Source: Nematostella vectensis (taxonomy: Eukaryota > Cnidaria > Anthozoa > Actiniaria > Edwardsiidae). From it: DNA of 64,000 bases. Below the pieces are notes generated by a model. It was not told the origin of the DNA. It did no database searches and saw only the letters and a program-made list of their open reading frames with translations. Made by a program: the position numbers and the translations under genes. Positions 20,946-33,500 of this stretch are shown piece after piece. Within the stretch, counting starts at the first letter, position 1, and each line of letters begins with the position of its first letter. The DNA lies in contig NC_064041.1 of NCBI RefSeq assembly GCF_932526225.1, forward strand, positions 1,872,699-1,936,698, written 5' to 3'.

Positions 20946-23338
20946 TTACAACATAGCAGAGCACAGCCACAAGACTTCATTTTTCACTTCGTTTATAAAA
21001 TCTTGAAAAAAAAAATTGCACTTGATGGTTGGTGGAGTGTGTCATTTCTGAGAGCAACGTTTTTTTCTGTATCTTTACAGTGTGGCTCTTTCATTTCTTT
21101 CTTCTTTTGGTTCGTTTGCGTGATAAGATATTTCATCTTTGACTTTATTTATGATTAACCCGATACCATAAGTCTTGTTTTTCACTTAATTTCAAACGAG
21201 TATCAGGAAAACTTCTCGAACATTACACAGAGAACAATTGAATTGAAAAAATAAATCTGCCTGAAATCGGCGTTTTTTGTGTCACCTCACCCATCAAAGA
21301 AATCCAAGGTTGTCACTTAATCTAAAACCTCTTATATTTCTTGTCATCGCCCTTTATAGCCTATTCCCACTAGGGAAGGAGACAGTAATAAAAGCGAAGC
21401 CTTATCAGTATGTTCTACGTGTGAGAAATACCGTGAAGCAAACCAAGAAATGAAACTCTTTTCTGAACTGACTGAAGTTGGTGTGATTCTTACACGCGTG
21501 GGTGTGTACAAAACGAAGACCTGAATGATCTGGGAAATAATACATTGTTAACCTTTGTTATTGACAAGAGTAATTTTTTTAGCATTCTGTAAAGAAAAAA
21601 AAAATAACGGCGTATTTATTATTATCAAAATGAAGTGAGCGAGGATATCTGTAAGACTGAGAAGTTCATCAACAGTCAAAAAGCTTTATTTCCCTACGAG
21701 GTTTTTCACCGGTAGCAGAGGCCGTTATGAAGCCTTTACTGTCTAATTTAAAACATTTAGCGAAATAGTTTTAAAATGAAGAACTTAGTTTTTACATAAT
21801 AAAATGTAGCACCACAGCATGTAGATTCGGTAAATAACTTGATAGCAAAAATTGATAGCAGGTTTCATGATGTTTGCATTTTAAAAATATCATCTAATCA
21901 TATTTTCCTATATAAGACTAGACATCATAGACGCAAAAGTGTAAAGAAATATCTCGAAACATCCTCTGAACAAGCGTGTCAAAGGATTTTTGATAATTCA
22001 ACCCAATTCTAAAATACACTAGTCAGGCACCAACCAATCTAGTTTACAGGGTCCTCGTTTCGGGGCCCTTCGTTTTTGGGTCTTCGGTCTTCGTTTTGTA
22101 CACTTATGGCCGTAAAATCATGCTCAACTCGCCCATGAAAACAATGACCCTAAAAAAAGTGACAGTTTTCTAAAACCCTTTTCGTCCTCTAAAATCCTAA
22201 TAAAAAAACCTGGATTAATCTAGGACTATGATCGTTTCTAGAGACATCTCGTAAGAAAACCCGCCGGAGAGGAAAACATTTGTAATCTTACTTCTGATAT
22301 TGTAATTTCAATTATTTGATGCACCTACCAATGTTTGGCCGGTGGGGGGAGGGGCGGGGATTTGGGCCAAATTTTGGAGCCAAATCTTAAGATATATCCT
22401 TACCTCGGGCTATATTATTGTGATCAAATATCCCTTGCCAAGGGATAGAGATAGCAGCATGAATAGTGTAAAACACTGAAACATCAAGTCTGCAAACATT
22501 CCCACATCCAAGAGTGTGCACCACACTTAACGAAACACTAGATCAATAGATCCTACCCCGGGAAAAGATGGGTTCAATAAACTTCTCCCACGCGATAACT
22601 AAACATGAACGTCAAAATCCCTGCCTACGGGCCAGTTTAACCTATCAAACCCCACCCTTTGCCGCACCTCCCCGCAACCGGCATAGCATTTGCATCACTA
22701 ACGATACTTTTCTTGGCTATGGTATTATTACTGGGATACCTGTGGTAGCCCAGTCATAAAATGCAACTGTTTTTTTTTCTTCTCGCGATATGCACATTCT
22801 TGCGCAATACCCCAAGAGCCTTTGCGACACAATCTGCATAATTACTGGGATACCTGTGGTGGCCTTTTTTAGAGGTAACATGCCAGTAGTCATGTGTTGT
22901 GTAAGACATGTAAAACTATGAAAATTAGTACTTTGTTGCTTTTTGGGGTATTTTGGTCCTTCCTTTACTTAAATAAGTTTCGTTTCTTCCTGAAATAACT
23001 TTATCCCTCATATTGAATGAGATTTTAATTTTAAGGAACATTTTCAAAAAAATTTTAAAAGAAAAAGTCGACAACAATGCAGATTTATGTTTTTTAGAAC
23101 GATATTTCGGCATGCCAATACCTACCTTCTTCAGGTTATAAATGAGTTACAGTGGCATGTTACAGCTAGTATATGTACAAAGTTCATTAATAAGATTAAC
23201 TAACAAAAGATAAAAATAGTAATTGAGTAAGGAGTAACTTATGAACCCCGGTCTTAAATAGGGTGGTGTGGATTACTAAACAGCTAAACGGTTTTTTCAC
23301 CCCGGTTGAGGCCACCGGGTTCAAGAGTGCCAGCGCGA
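20946..23338. other. Intergenic, no gene recognised
   Basis: AT-rich, with no reading frame of coding character. TATTACTGGGATACCTGTGGT occurs twice (about 22726 and 22841), hinting at a short dispersed repeat. Confidence 0.45.
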
Positions 23339-23398
23339 GCTATCAGTGTGGCTTCTCTTGCTTTGCGGATGAGCTATGTCAGAAGCCACACTGATAGC
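23339..23398. other. Perfect 18-bp stem hairpin
   Basis: GCTATCAGTGTGGCTTCT at 23339-23356 is perfectly complementary to AGAAGCCACACTGATAGC at 23381-23398, with a 24-nt loop. It is shorter than usual cnidarian pre-miRNA stems. It may instead be the foldback end of a small element. Confidence 0.5.
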
Positions 23399-23539
23399 AT
23401 ATTCCACTTTTCCAAACAACTGTATTTCTTACACGCTGGTGTGAATAAAAGGTAAATCCTTTTTTAAAAACGAGTGAAAGAGCAAGAGTTCGCCTTTTTT
23501 TTTACTTTTGTTAATACTGAGATTTATTCTATTGGGCCA

Positions 23540-24170
23540 ATAAACCTTTAGGTGCGCCCCTGTTACCGTGGTCTTGGCAAATTGACTCAATGCTATAACC
23601 TCTGAACTGTTTTGCATTGTCTAGAAACGCTCCTCCTACATGTGATTGATAAATTGGTTTTGCAATATGATTTATATATTAGGCCCCTCCTACAAGATAC
23701 GCCCCTGTTACCGGTTGTCTCTGAAAAATGACTGAATGCTATAACCTGTTGACATCTGAACTGTTTTGCATGGTCTAGAAATCAAAACGCTCCTCCTACG
23801 TTAGTGCATGTGATTGATACATTGGTTTTACAATATGATTTATATATTAGTATATTATTATATACTAATATATATAGATTTATATTAGGTGGTCTCGGCA
23901 AAATGACTTAATGCTATAACCTCTGAACTGTTTATATGGTTTAGAAATAGACACTTCTCCTACGTTGGTGCATGTGATTGTGACATCGGTTCGTCTCCTA
24001 CATGGTTTACTTATTAGGCCCCTCCTACAAGATACGCCCCTGTTTCCGGTGGTCTCGGTAAAATGACTCAATGCTATAACCTCTGAACTGTTTCGCATGG
24101 TTCGGAAGACACCGCTCCTGCTGCGTTAGTTGATGTGATCAAGAAATCAGTTTCACCTCCCAACATATAT
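23540..24170. repeat. Tandem repeat of roughly 150-240 bp units
   Basis: Four diverged units share GCCCCTGTTACCG, AATGACTCAATGCTATAACC, TCTGAACTGTTT and CTCCTCCTAC cores. Unit lengths differ because of internal insertions. Confidence 0.75.
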
Positions 24171-24403
24171 TTTACAATAAACACAGTCACGCGTATAGGA
24201 GCTTAAACACCATTTCAAATATCCATCACATAAGAACTATTTTATGCTAAATTCACGTTATTTCACGAATTTACCTCTCGTCGTGTCTTAATATATTTGT
24301 CCCCTAGAACCCCCTTTACTGGTATTTACAAAGCGGAAAAGACCCTTCCATGACCTTTGAACTTCCTAAAAAAACATGGCCCCTCCCTAAAGCGGGTGAC
24401 TGA

Positions 24404-24444
24404 TGAGTCATCGGTTTCGCCAAAGGTTTGTGTCGAATGACTCG
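24404..24444. promoter_or_regulatory. AP-1-like sites upstream of the secreted-protein gene
   Basis: TGAGTCA at 24404-24410 and TGACTCG at 24438-24444 lie in opposite orientation 85-125 bp upstream of the ATG at 24529. This is a consensus match only. Confidence 0.3.
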
Positions 24445-24528
24445 TGAAATATTCACCAGTTTGGATGATACTTAAGACCCTTCGATTGAAGTCATATCAC
24501 ACGAGCCTGTGCTTCTAAGGGTAGAAGT

Positions 24529-27500
24529 ATGGCAAAAGCCGCCATGATGGTACGGTACGGTTTAAGTGTGACTGTTCTCCTTCTTCTGCTTCCTTGTGCC
24601 TTGTCACGTTTACACGCAAGAGGTGCCATTCGCATACTCACCGCTTCATCAAAGAAAGTAGAACAGGCATCCGTTGTATTGAGTGAAATGAGCATGCAAC
24701 TTGGCCTTAGCTCGCGTTCTATGACCATCAACTCCATCAACCAAATGAAACGCGGTAAGTCTGAGACAGGAAATAGGTAGCAGTTTTAAAATAGTTAATA
24801 ATATAATCTTCCATAAAATATTGGTCAGTTTTGTTGTATTGAAAACTTTATCATAAATCTTCGTTTGAGACCATGTCATTTGTATCCGTCGTTTTACTCA
24901 CACGCAAAAGGACGAGCCTTGCAAACCAATCTTTCGGCTCCTTCAAACGAGAAGGAAAACGAATACTTTCAATATAATATAATTGATTAAATATCTGACT
25001 TTTAACATCGTGGATAGTTTTTTTTTTTGTAAAATTTCCTTGCAATTGCACCGTTCTACTTTTTCTGATCGACAAGCCGCTTGGTAAGGCTCTTTATCGG
25101 CTGTAATGGTCATTTGACATGACATCTGTAATAGGTCTCCTTCAATAGCAGCCTCTTTAAAAGGCCATTTATTTTTAGCCACTTCTGTATTTATTTCTAT
25201 TTTATTGCCTTAGGGCCGTAGCGGGGGGTGGGGACACTTAGGGACGTGCCCACCCGATAGATGAAAACCTTAAGTCGTTTGCAAATATCATCCTTCGTGT
25301 GTTACTGATATGTCACACAACCCGTCGCCATATTATCTTGCATTACCAGGTGAGAAGGAAGCAGCGATGGAGAGCTTGAGTCAAGCCATTTCAACGCTGG
25401 CGTTACTTGACGTGGCGGGTGCCGGAGTCGTGCAAAACCCTTTTACATCCTTGATTGTGAACAGTATCGCGACAAGACAAGAGATGTCCAATGTCAAGCT
25501 TGCACTGGAGGCTTATAACGAAGCCATTACTGATGTGATTTCGGCCAGCGACGCAGGCGCGGCCACAGTACCCGACGAGGCGAAGCTACTCGATAAGGTA
25601 AAACGTTACGTCAAACCAGAGGATTCCCTCACTCAATGGGTAGTTTTCCAAAAAAATATATAGATTTAGGCACTGGCTAAAAGCGAAGCACGTGTACATT
25701 CAATTTGAGCCAGATAATATATATACTAGTCAGTAACCGAAATAAATCAATTTTAGGTCATTCAGAAACAGAATAGCAGTATATTCAATTTTGGAATTAA
25801 CCAATTTCAGAAATGAGAAAGCCCTGATGATTTTGTTTTCTCACCCAGGCAAATCTAAAGAAACATCCCCTTTAATCCAACTTTTCTTGCAAACACCCAT
25901 AAGCACAGCACTCAATAGACTTATTGATGTCCTAGGGCACTCCCCCAAAATGTTTTTAGCTGTGTTTTTTTATGAAAAATACAAGCAGCCCTCACCTTGT
26001 GATGCTTGCATCAGCACAGCGACAAGGGATAAGAGATGGGCCTGCAAAGCACTGTTGGACTGTTATTTTATATCTTATATTGAAGATTTATTGGAAGTTA
26101 AATTGATGTAACGCGAAATACCCACAAGGATACAATAATCATGTCTACGGGCATATGATTATCATTATTTCGCAATGTGGTTGTCCATGTCAAGGATGAC
26201 CAAGACGAGGAACGCGATGGCATAAACGTTGAGCAAGCCGAATGGATTTAAATTCTAAATTAAGTCCATGATTTGCATAATGATTTGCATAATGAGGGCA
26301 CATTCGTAGTTTCTTTTGAATCCAAGGCGTGCTAAACCAACCCCTCTTTGTTTTTTAGCTAAAAGCGCAAACAGTTTACCCAAGTCATCACGCTGGCAGC
26401 GTCATCCGTCAGCCCTACCAATAGTTTTACAAAATTTGGAACAATATTAAAAAGATGATTGGATTAGCCCGAGTTTACAACTTCCAGGGACTATTATGAA
26501 GGATTTAGGTTATTCTCCGTGTAATATTCATTTCTTAGTCGTCGCGTTATTACAATTTTTTTGCGATTTTTAGTCGTCGTGTACTAACAAATCCTGCGCG
26601 TACCTTTTTATCAATATTTATCAATGTGGTCCGCCCATGAAGGATTTCCATCGATTTCAACGCCAAGGCATTTTTTGGGATGTACATGTTTGATCATTTT
26701 TTTTTCGTATTGAGCCTTCCTCACATCCTGGCCACGGCGTACCAAACCAGCGGCCACACTTAGTCGCCTGTGTTCCCTAATCGAGGCATACCTCAAGGTA
26801 CAGAGCTTGGTGCACTTTGTTTGCTATATTGAACAAGCTGGAACAAGCTAGCGAGCAGTTGGCCATATCGCATCAAAATAATGACACCACCATCTATGAG
26901 GTGATTCTTATTAAATGCACTCGCCGTGTATAGCAAATAATATTTGCAATTGTGCCGCAGGGCGGGGAATAAGGCTCAACCCAAGAAGTGTAAATAATTT
27001 CGTGCAGTATCGAACCTCGCCGGTTAATGCCCTGCAACTCATGGGCTCGGTGACCAAAAGGGTTGAAAGCTATAAAATCCTCGGAGTACACCAGATCCAT
27101 CGTGGAATAAGCACGTCGACAATGTAGTTCAAACAAAAGTCCTTAGGCTCTGCGGCTACTTAAAAAATCGGCGGTACAGGACCTTGATACAATTTACTGT
27201 GGACTCTTTATCATTATCTATTTATGATTGTATCGATTTATAATAAGGTTTTAAGGGATAGCACTATATATTTTGCTACTTTGGCAGGTTCTAAAAATAT
27301 TGTGAAATTTCAGGCTTAACGTTCTTATAAGAAAGTTCTTAAAAAGCAAAAAGAGTGTAGTTCTATTCCTTCTTATCGTATCGTTTTGTTTTTTTGTTTG
27401 ACTTCAAATGTGTAGATTGAATAAATTAGAATTCATTTATAGCGCTATATACATAGAACATACTACAACTTTATTACCTGTGCGGATTTTTTAACTCACT

Positions 27501-30500
27501 TTCATATTCATATATTGGTATTGATTTAATATAAGTCAGTATCAACTAACAATCAAATTTTCTCATGTAAACATGCTTGTCATTGTCGACTGCCCGCAAT
27601 AGCGAGTGATCTTAATATATTTGTCCGTCTGCCGGCCTTGTAGACTGTTCATGATAATAAGTCTTTATTTTTGTCTAAGGTTTCAGAACGGCGTGCTAAA
27701 GCAATCGCAGAGTTCAAGAAGGCAGTGGAAGGCCTCCCTGACACTAGCGACATTGTTAAAAACCTTAACAAAGCTGCAAAGTGGAGCAAAGCCTCCCTGG
27801 AACTAGCGACATTGTTAAAAACCTTAACAAAGCTGCAAAGTGGAGCAAAGCCTCCCTGGAACTAGCGACATTGTTAAAAACCTTAACAAAGCTGCAAAGT
27901 GGAGCAAAGCCTCCCTGGAACTAGCGACATTGTTAAAAACCTTAACAAAGCTGCAAAGTGGAGCAAAGCCTCCCTGGAACTAGCGACATTGTTAAAAACC
28001 TTAACAAAGCTGCAAAGTGGAGCAAAGTGGGCACAGCTCTAGATGCATTCGGTGCACTGTTTGACGTCGTTGCCATCGGTATCAACGCCTGGGGACTTGA
28101 CATAGCTGTCCGAGATGGAAATGTACCAGGCATGGTGTCTGCCAGCTTGGGAATGGGTGCAGGTCAGTTTATGGTTATAAGATTTGACCAAAAAAACAGT
28201 TTGATGTTTGTTGTTGCCGAGTCTCCATATAATGAATGTAATAATTAGACGGGAGGACTGTTTTGACCGAGGATCGTATCTTTAATCTGGTAAGTTAAGT
28301 GGTACAACTGAGAGTAGTAAGTGTGAGTTGGAGGTTTATAATCTGGTCCTATTTGTAGCAAAACAGGTAGTACGTTTGATTGACAAGCACTGACCACGTG
28401 TGCAGAGTGCAGTGATTGGGCGGTACTTGACAATGCAAACAGTTACATCAGATATCATTAACTGTCGGCAAAATCAGCGATAACAAAGGAAAGCTTTGAA
28501 AAGGATTTAAGGATACAAAACGAATGCCCTTTGCCATGAAACTAAGGTATTCGGTAGGAAAAGTAAAGAGGTAACTTTGGAGAAACAAATATGTAACTTG
28601 TAATCGAAAGTTACTGAACGAAGGGGGAAAGAAGTGGTCGCTCAAGTAGCGTAGGTGTGGTGTTTGCTGACTTAGATTAGCATAGATAATCGGATTGCCA
28701 ACACAGCAGAGCTAAGCACCTCCTACTTGAGTGTGGGGGATCCTACGTGCTGTGCTTATGATACAGATAATCAACGTCCGACATCAAAAGAAACTGCATC
28801 AACAGAAGACTCGTTAACTAACTGATTTAACGGAAAGTAGAAGACAGATGAGTTCCGAAACATGGTGCGATCCCACAAAGGTCATTATTTCGCTCATCCT
28901 TAAAATTAAACAAACATCCTCCTATGCTAAAAACTAATAATGTTTCAAGAATACTTTTAACCTTGATTTATCCTTAGAGTAATTATCTTGACTTGTATCT
29001 CCTTACGTCCTTTAACTACGTTCAAACATAATCTACCATAACATGAATATAAAACTACTAGCGAGGACTAGTTTCTTTGGTTACCACAGGTAGCCCAGGC
29101 TCACGGCGAGTGTAGGTTTATTACAGAGTTTGTATGAGCGAACAAATCTCGTTGAAATAAATATGCTGAAAATAAAACAGGAACTTGACGTTGCTGCCAC
29201 TCAAACCCGCCATTATTTGCCATTCTAAGGTTTTTTAGCCAGCCGGGGTAGGTTGCTTCGCATCAGTTTGACCTTGCCTTATATCTCTGAGTCTTCACCG
29301 ACGTCCCTCCAAACCTAATTACCACTCCAACTTATAGAAAATGCCGAAATAAAATCTGTCTATCTATCATTTATCTATTTATTCATTTTTTTGTTTATTG
29401 TTTATTTTTCTTTCATTGTCTGCAATCAATTCTATCTATAAACGCAACGGACATCCTCGGTACCGTATATCATGCAATAAGATAACATGTATTTTTTTCA
29501 TTTTATTTTTTTGGGGATTGGAATGATTTTTTTTAGCGAATCCCTAACGACGATGCGAAGCACCCCACCCCGGCTGGTAGAATTTGGCATGGCGTGTATT
29601 GTCTTTTTCTCCACGAAAGGCCCATCGAGCGTCGCTATCACGAATATTTTCAAATTCAAAAGAAAGATTATCCCCGCTCAAGCGGCAAAACGGGGACGAA
29701 TAGACGATTTAAAAGGTATGTTTGGAAAGATAAATATGTGTGCTATGATGCTGCGAGGTTTGTTTTGCCATGCGAGTCTGGTTTTCGAAAGGATCGGTGG
29801 ATTTGTTGAGCACTTTGGAATTTGGCGGTTGTCGGAGTTTGCAACCTTGTCTATTTTATATACAGAAGGCGACGGGAAAAATTCGCAGCGGCTAAAACAG
29901 CTTAAAATGGCAAATAATAGCGGGTTTGGGTAGCAGCAACTTCAAGCTACTGTTTTATTTTCAAATCAGCATATTTATTTCAACGAGATTTGTTCGCTCA
30001 TACAAACTCTGTATAAACCTACACTCGCCGTGAGCCTGGCTACCTGTGTGGTAACCAAATCCGTTTACCGATTGGCGGAATATTGTGCAGTTAATAAGAA
30101 CTTATTTAGAAGTACTAGAAAGCTGTATAGTGTATAATTTAAAATGTAAACTTTGTTGTTTGCTGAAAAAAGCAAAGTTCTTTTTGTTATTTTGGGGTTC
30201 TTCTTTAGAATCACATTACTATATATACCTATTCTCTTCAAACAATAAACACTGGTTTTGGTGAAGCACGTCAACATCGAGTTACGGTTGTGCTGTATAT
30301 TTTCTAACTACATCTTTCTGTTATGCAGGTTTGGTTGGTATTGGTACGTTCATCGCCGTTTTGAAAACTGGGTCCATTTTTATCGGGCCTGTCGGAGCTA
30401 TCTTCTCTGCGGTACTTGGCCTTGCTGCAACTTTGATCGACATCTCCTCAGCTCATCCTTCTAAAAAGATAGAAGAAACACTCAAATCCCTAAAAGCCCT

Positions 30501-33500
30501 GACAGCCGCTTGCAAGGAAGAGGTTAAGTCTTCGGCATATCCTCTTGGCAAATTTGGAGATATTTACGAATCCAACCAAGCAATCTTGCTAGATATCGCC
30601 GGTATGCCAAAGGGGCCACTCAAATTCAGGAAAGCGAAGACAGCAGCTGACGAAGAAGGGATTTTGAGTGCTGGAGAATTTCGCACGATTGACGGGTCAG
30701 CCTTTTCCAATAGTTATTGGAGAGTGGGTGGTTCGGAGATAATCGGGTATGACTTTTACGGCAAACCACCAGCAGCACCACAAAGGAATTTTGGAGTATC
30801 CGTTTTTGTGGATACCAATTTTGTAAACGAATCGGGCACGCCTTACAAAGGAGTCGACATTCAAACCTATAATGAGGGATACGAGAACTATTACGTGCAC
30901 GACCATGTCAGTATTGAAGACTACGAGCATCTAAAGCCAGGACAGAAGGTGAAAATCTCTACAGGCTCGGGATATGACGTGATAGCAATCAACGGTCTGA
31001 TTGGGAAACTTGAACCACAGTTTACAAACGCACTTGATGTTACCGAATCGCAAGGGACCGTCCAAAAAGAACTAACATTCGGAGGTATCTCAAGATCACA
31101 TCGCATCATCAAAGGAGCTTACTTCAATCGCGTTACAGAACGAGTGGGGTTCTTTTATGGACAAGATAGAAACCTGCACGAGTTTGGCACCGTCAGAGAA
31201 GTTGTCCAGGTCCATGGAAGTCCCTTTGATGATCGCATTATCATGCACGGCGAAAATTTCCGAGTCGAGCAAACTCGAGGAAGAAACACCTACGAGTTCG
31301 ACATTCCACAGAATGTCAATCCGAACGACCGTCTTACTCAACAAACGATTGTGGATAACAGTGATTCCCATGCCTTGATCCGAGTCAATCATCAAGGCAA
31401 CGTAAAAAAAGAAAGCTTCAGCTATTTGGATAAGGTAAGAGAGAAAGCAGGAAGAGCAGGCATTTTTTTTCTTTTCTCATAGGTTCGTGTGTTTTTTTTA
31501 AGGCTATGATCATCTGGTTCAGGGATGTAACAGGAAGATTTTGGAATCCAATTTATAAAATCAGCCTCTACTGCAAGAAGGAGCCACGTGTTGCGCTTAT
31601 CCATTGGTCAAATTTATCGGAGAAAAAGGACAGCAAACGGATCGAACTAGTCAAACTGAGCAAGACTAGAAAGCGTCAATTTGACGGGGAGACGTACAAA
31701 TTTGAATTCTTAAGTGACCTCACTACTGGAACTGATAGACAAGACCTGGTCAAGATAAAGAAGCCAAGACACCGTAACACCGCTGTGCAGACGATTGACA
31801 TGCGCGAGGGTGCTAACCGATTGATGCTGACTGAAGATTTGATGAACGGATATTCGATAAGACCCGGTAAGTAGTACTTCCTTACATGGAGTGAGATGAT
31901 GATGATGGTGGTGGTGGGAATGATGGTGTATTTATAATTATAATGGCATTAATATGAATATATTTGCTGTTAATCGACACGAAGTATTTTCTCTTATTAT
32001 ATTAACTATATTAACTATATTGTATAGAGAATCTAAAAATTGTGGACAGTGTTTAATCGCCTAGGAATATTTAACTATTAATAATTCATTAAAGACATTA
32101 TTCGATTTGAAAAGTTTACCCCCATGTTTTGCATAAGCTTAAAGCATACCATAGGATATTTTATCATATTGGAAATAAACCAATATAACAGGAGTGCTAC
32201 CGGTATTCAATATATCAAGTTTCATTATAAATTATCTTTATTTTATTCTAGAAGAATATTTAACATGCTACGCTATACGTCCAAAATATTTCCTTCACTT
32301 TTCTCTCTGCCTTTTTTGGTGCCCTGTGTTCAAAGTGTTTGGCGGGAAATTTGTGCGAGTTAGCACGTCGACATTCAATTCAAATGCAAGTTTTTCCAAC
32401 ACATTTGTAGGGCATTGAAAAGCACGAATCCCTGCCTTATCGGTCCGGTCTTGGTGGTATTTTTGGTGGTGGGTTCCATTTTTATTTTATGTAAAATGTG
32501 AAACGAAAGTATGTGGCTCTATGTAAGATCGGCTGAGATTTGATTTGTCGTATACTTATATATTAAGAAGTCATATTTACAAAGAAAACATGGACCGACA
32601 GGACATCAGAATTGAATCTAACAATAAACGGAAGTTGAAAGTTGTTTTAAATCAGTTTTTATTCAATAGTTTAATCTAATATTTAAGTACTTATTTAATC
32701 TATATTATTGTGGCTGTTTTAAAACGTCTTTGAAATGATTGTTTACATGCGTTTGGTGTCGTGCAAGACGCAAAGTCTTCAAAAAGTGATATCCTGTCAA
32801 CATTGTGCTTTATTATTTTTTTTTCGCCTGGACATTAACTGTAACTGCTTGAAAACCACGAAGTTCTGGACGTCAATGGTACTTTTGGCTGTGAGCTAGA
32901 AATACTTCTTGGGTCTCTGTGGAGGGCTCCAAAATGGCGCGTTTGCAAGTGCTTTCTCTCGCTAAAAAAATGGTGAATTGCAGCTTCTCTTTGCCTGATC
33001 ATTTGAAAGTGGAAACGTCTCCTGATACACCCTATTAGCTAGGGATTGTGATTCGTGTGGTTCTTTAGTTTTCTAGTTGCTGCTTTTGTCCGTGAGAGAT
33101 GCCACACACTTTTTCCTTAGCGTAGACATAAGATTCGTCCGGTTGGAATACATGTTTTCGACTAGGGAGCACCCAAAAAAGTAGTCTTATCCAAGAAATG
33201 CATATATATGTATTGTATCATTTGTTAAGCTGTCACAATCTGATGAAAAGACAAAAGGTATGTATATATACAGCCGTTTCCCGAAATGTTGTCCTATCTG
33301 GAGCGAGTAATTGCGTAGGAGACGATACTCGGTTTGCAGAATACAACATTTTCGGTCAATTTCCTCATCATATGTATTTTCTCTTTCAATTGACAAAGGA
33401 TATAATGTGAGTTTAAGGTTGGGGAGTTTAGTTTGGGGTTCCAAAATATGTAAAGAATTTTTCGCGCGATTCAAAAGCAGAATTACGCGCTCTTATAAAC

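Noticed and set aside
24391-24450. CTGATGA ... CGAA pattern resembling a hammerhead ribozyme
   Set aside because: The second conserved segment reads CGAAT rather than GAAA and the required stems II and III do not pair.
29594-29809. Second overlapping frame in the TIR element
   Set aside because: Two overlapping frames in an AT-rich element interior with no recognisable motif; neither can be preferred.
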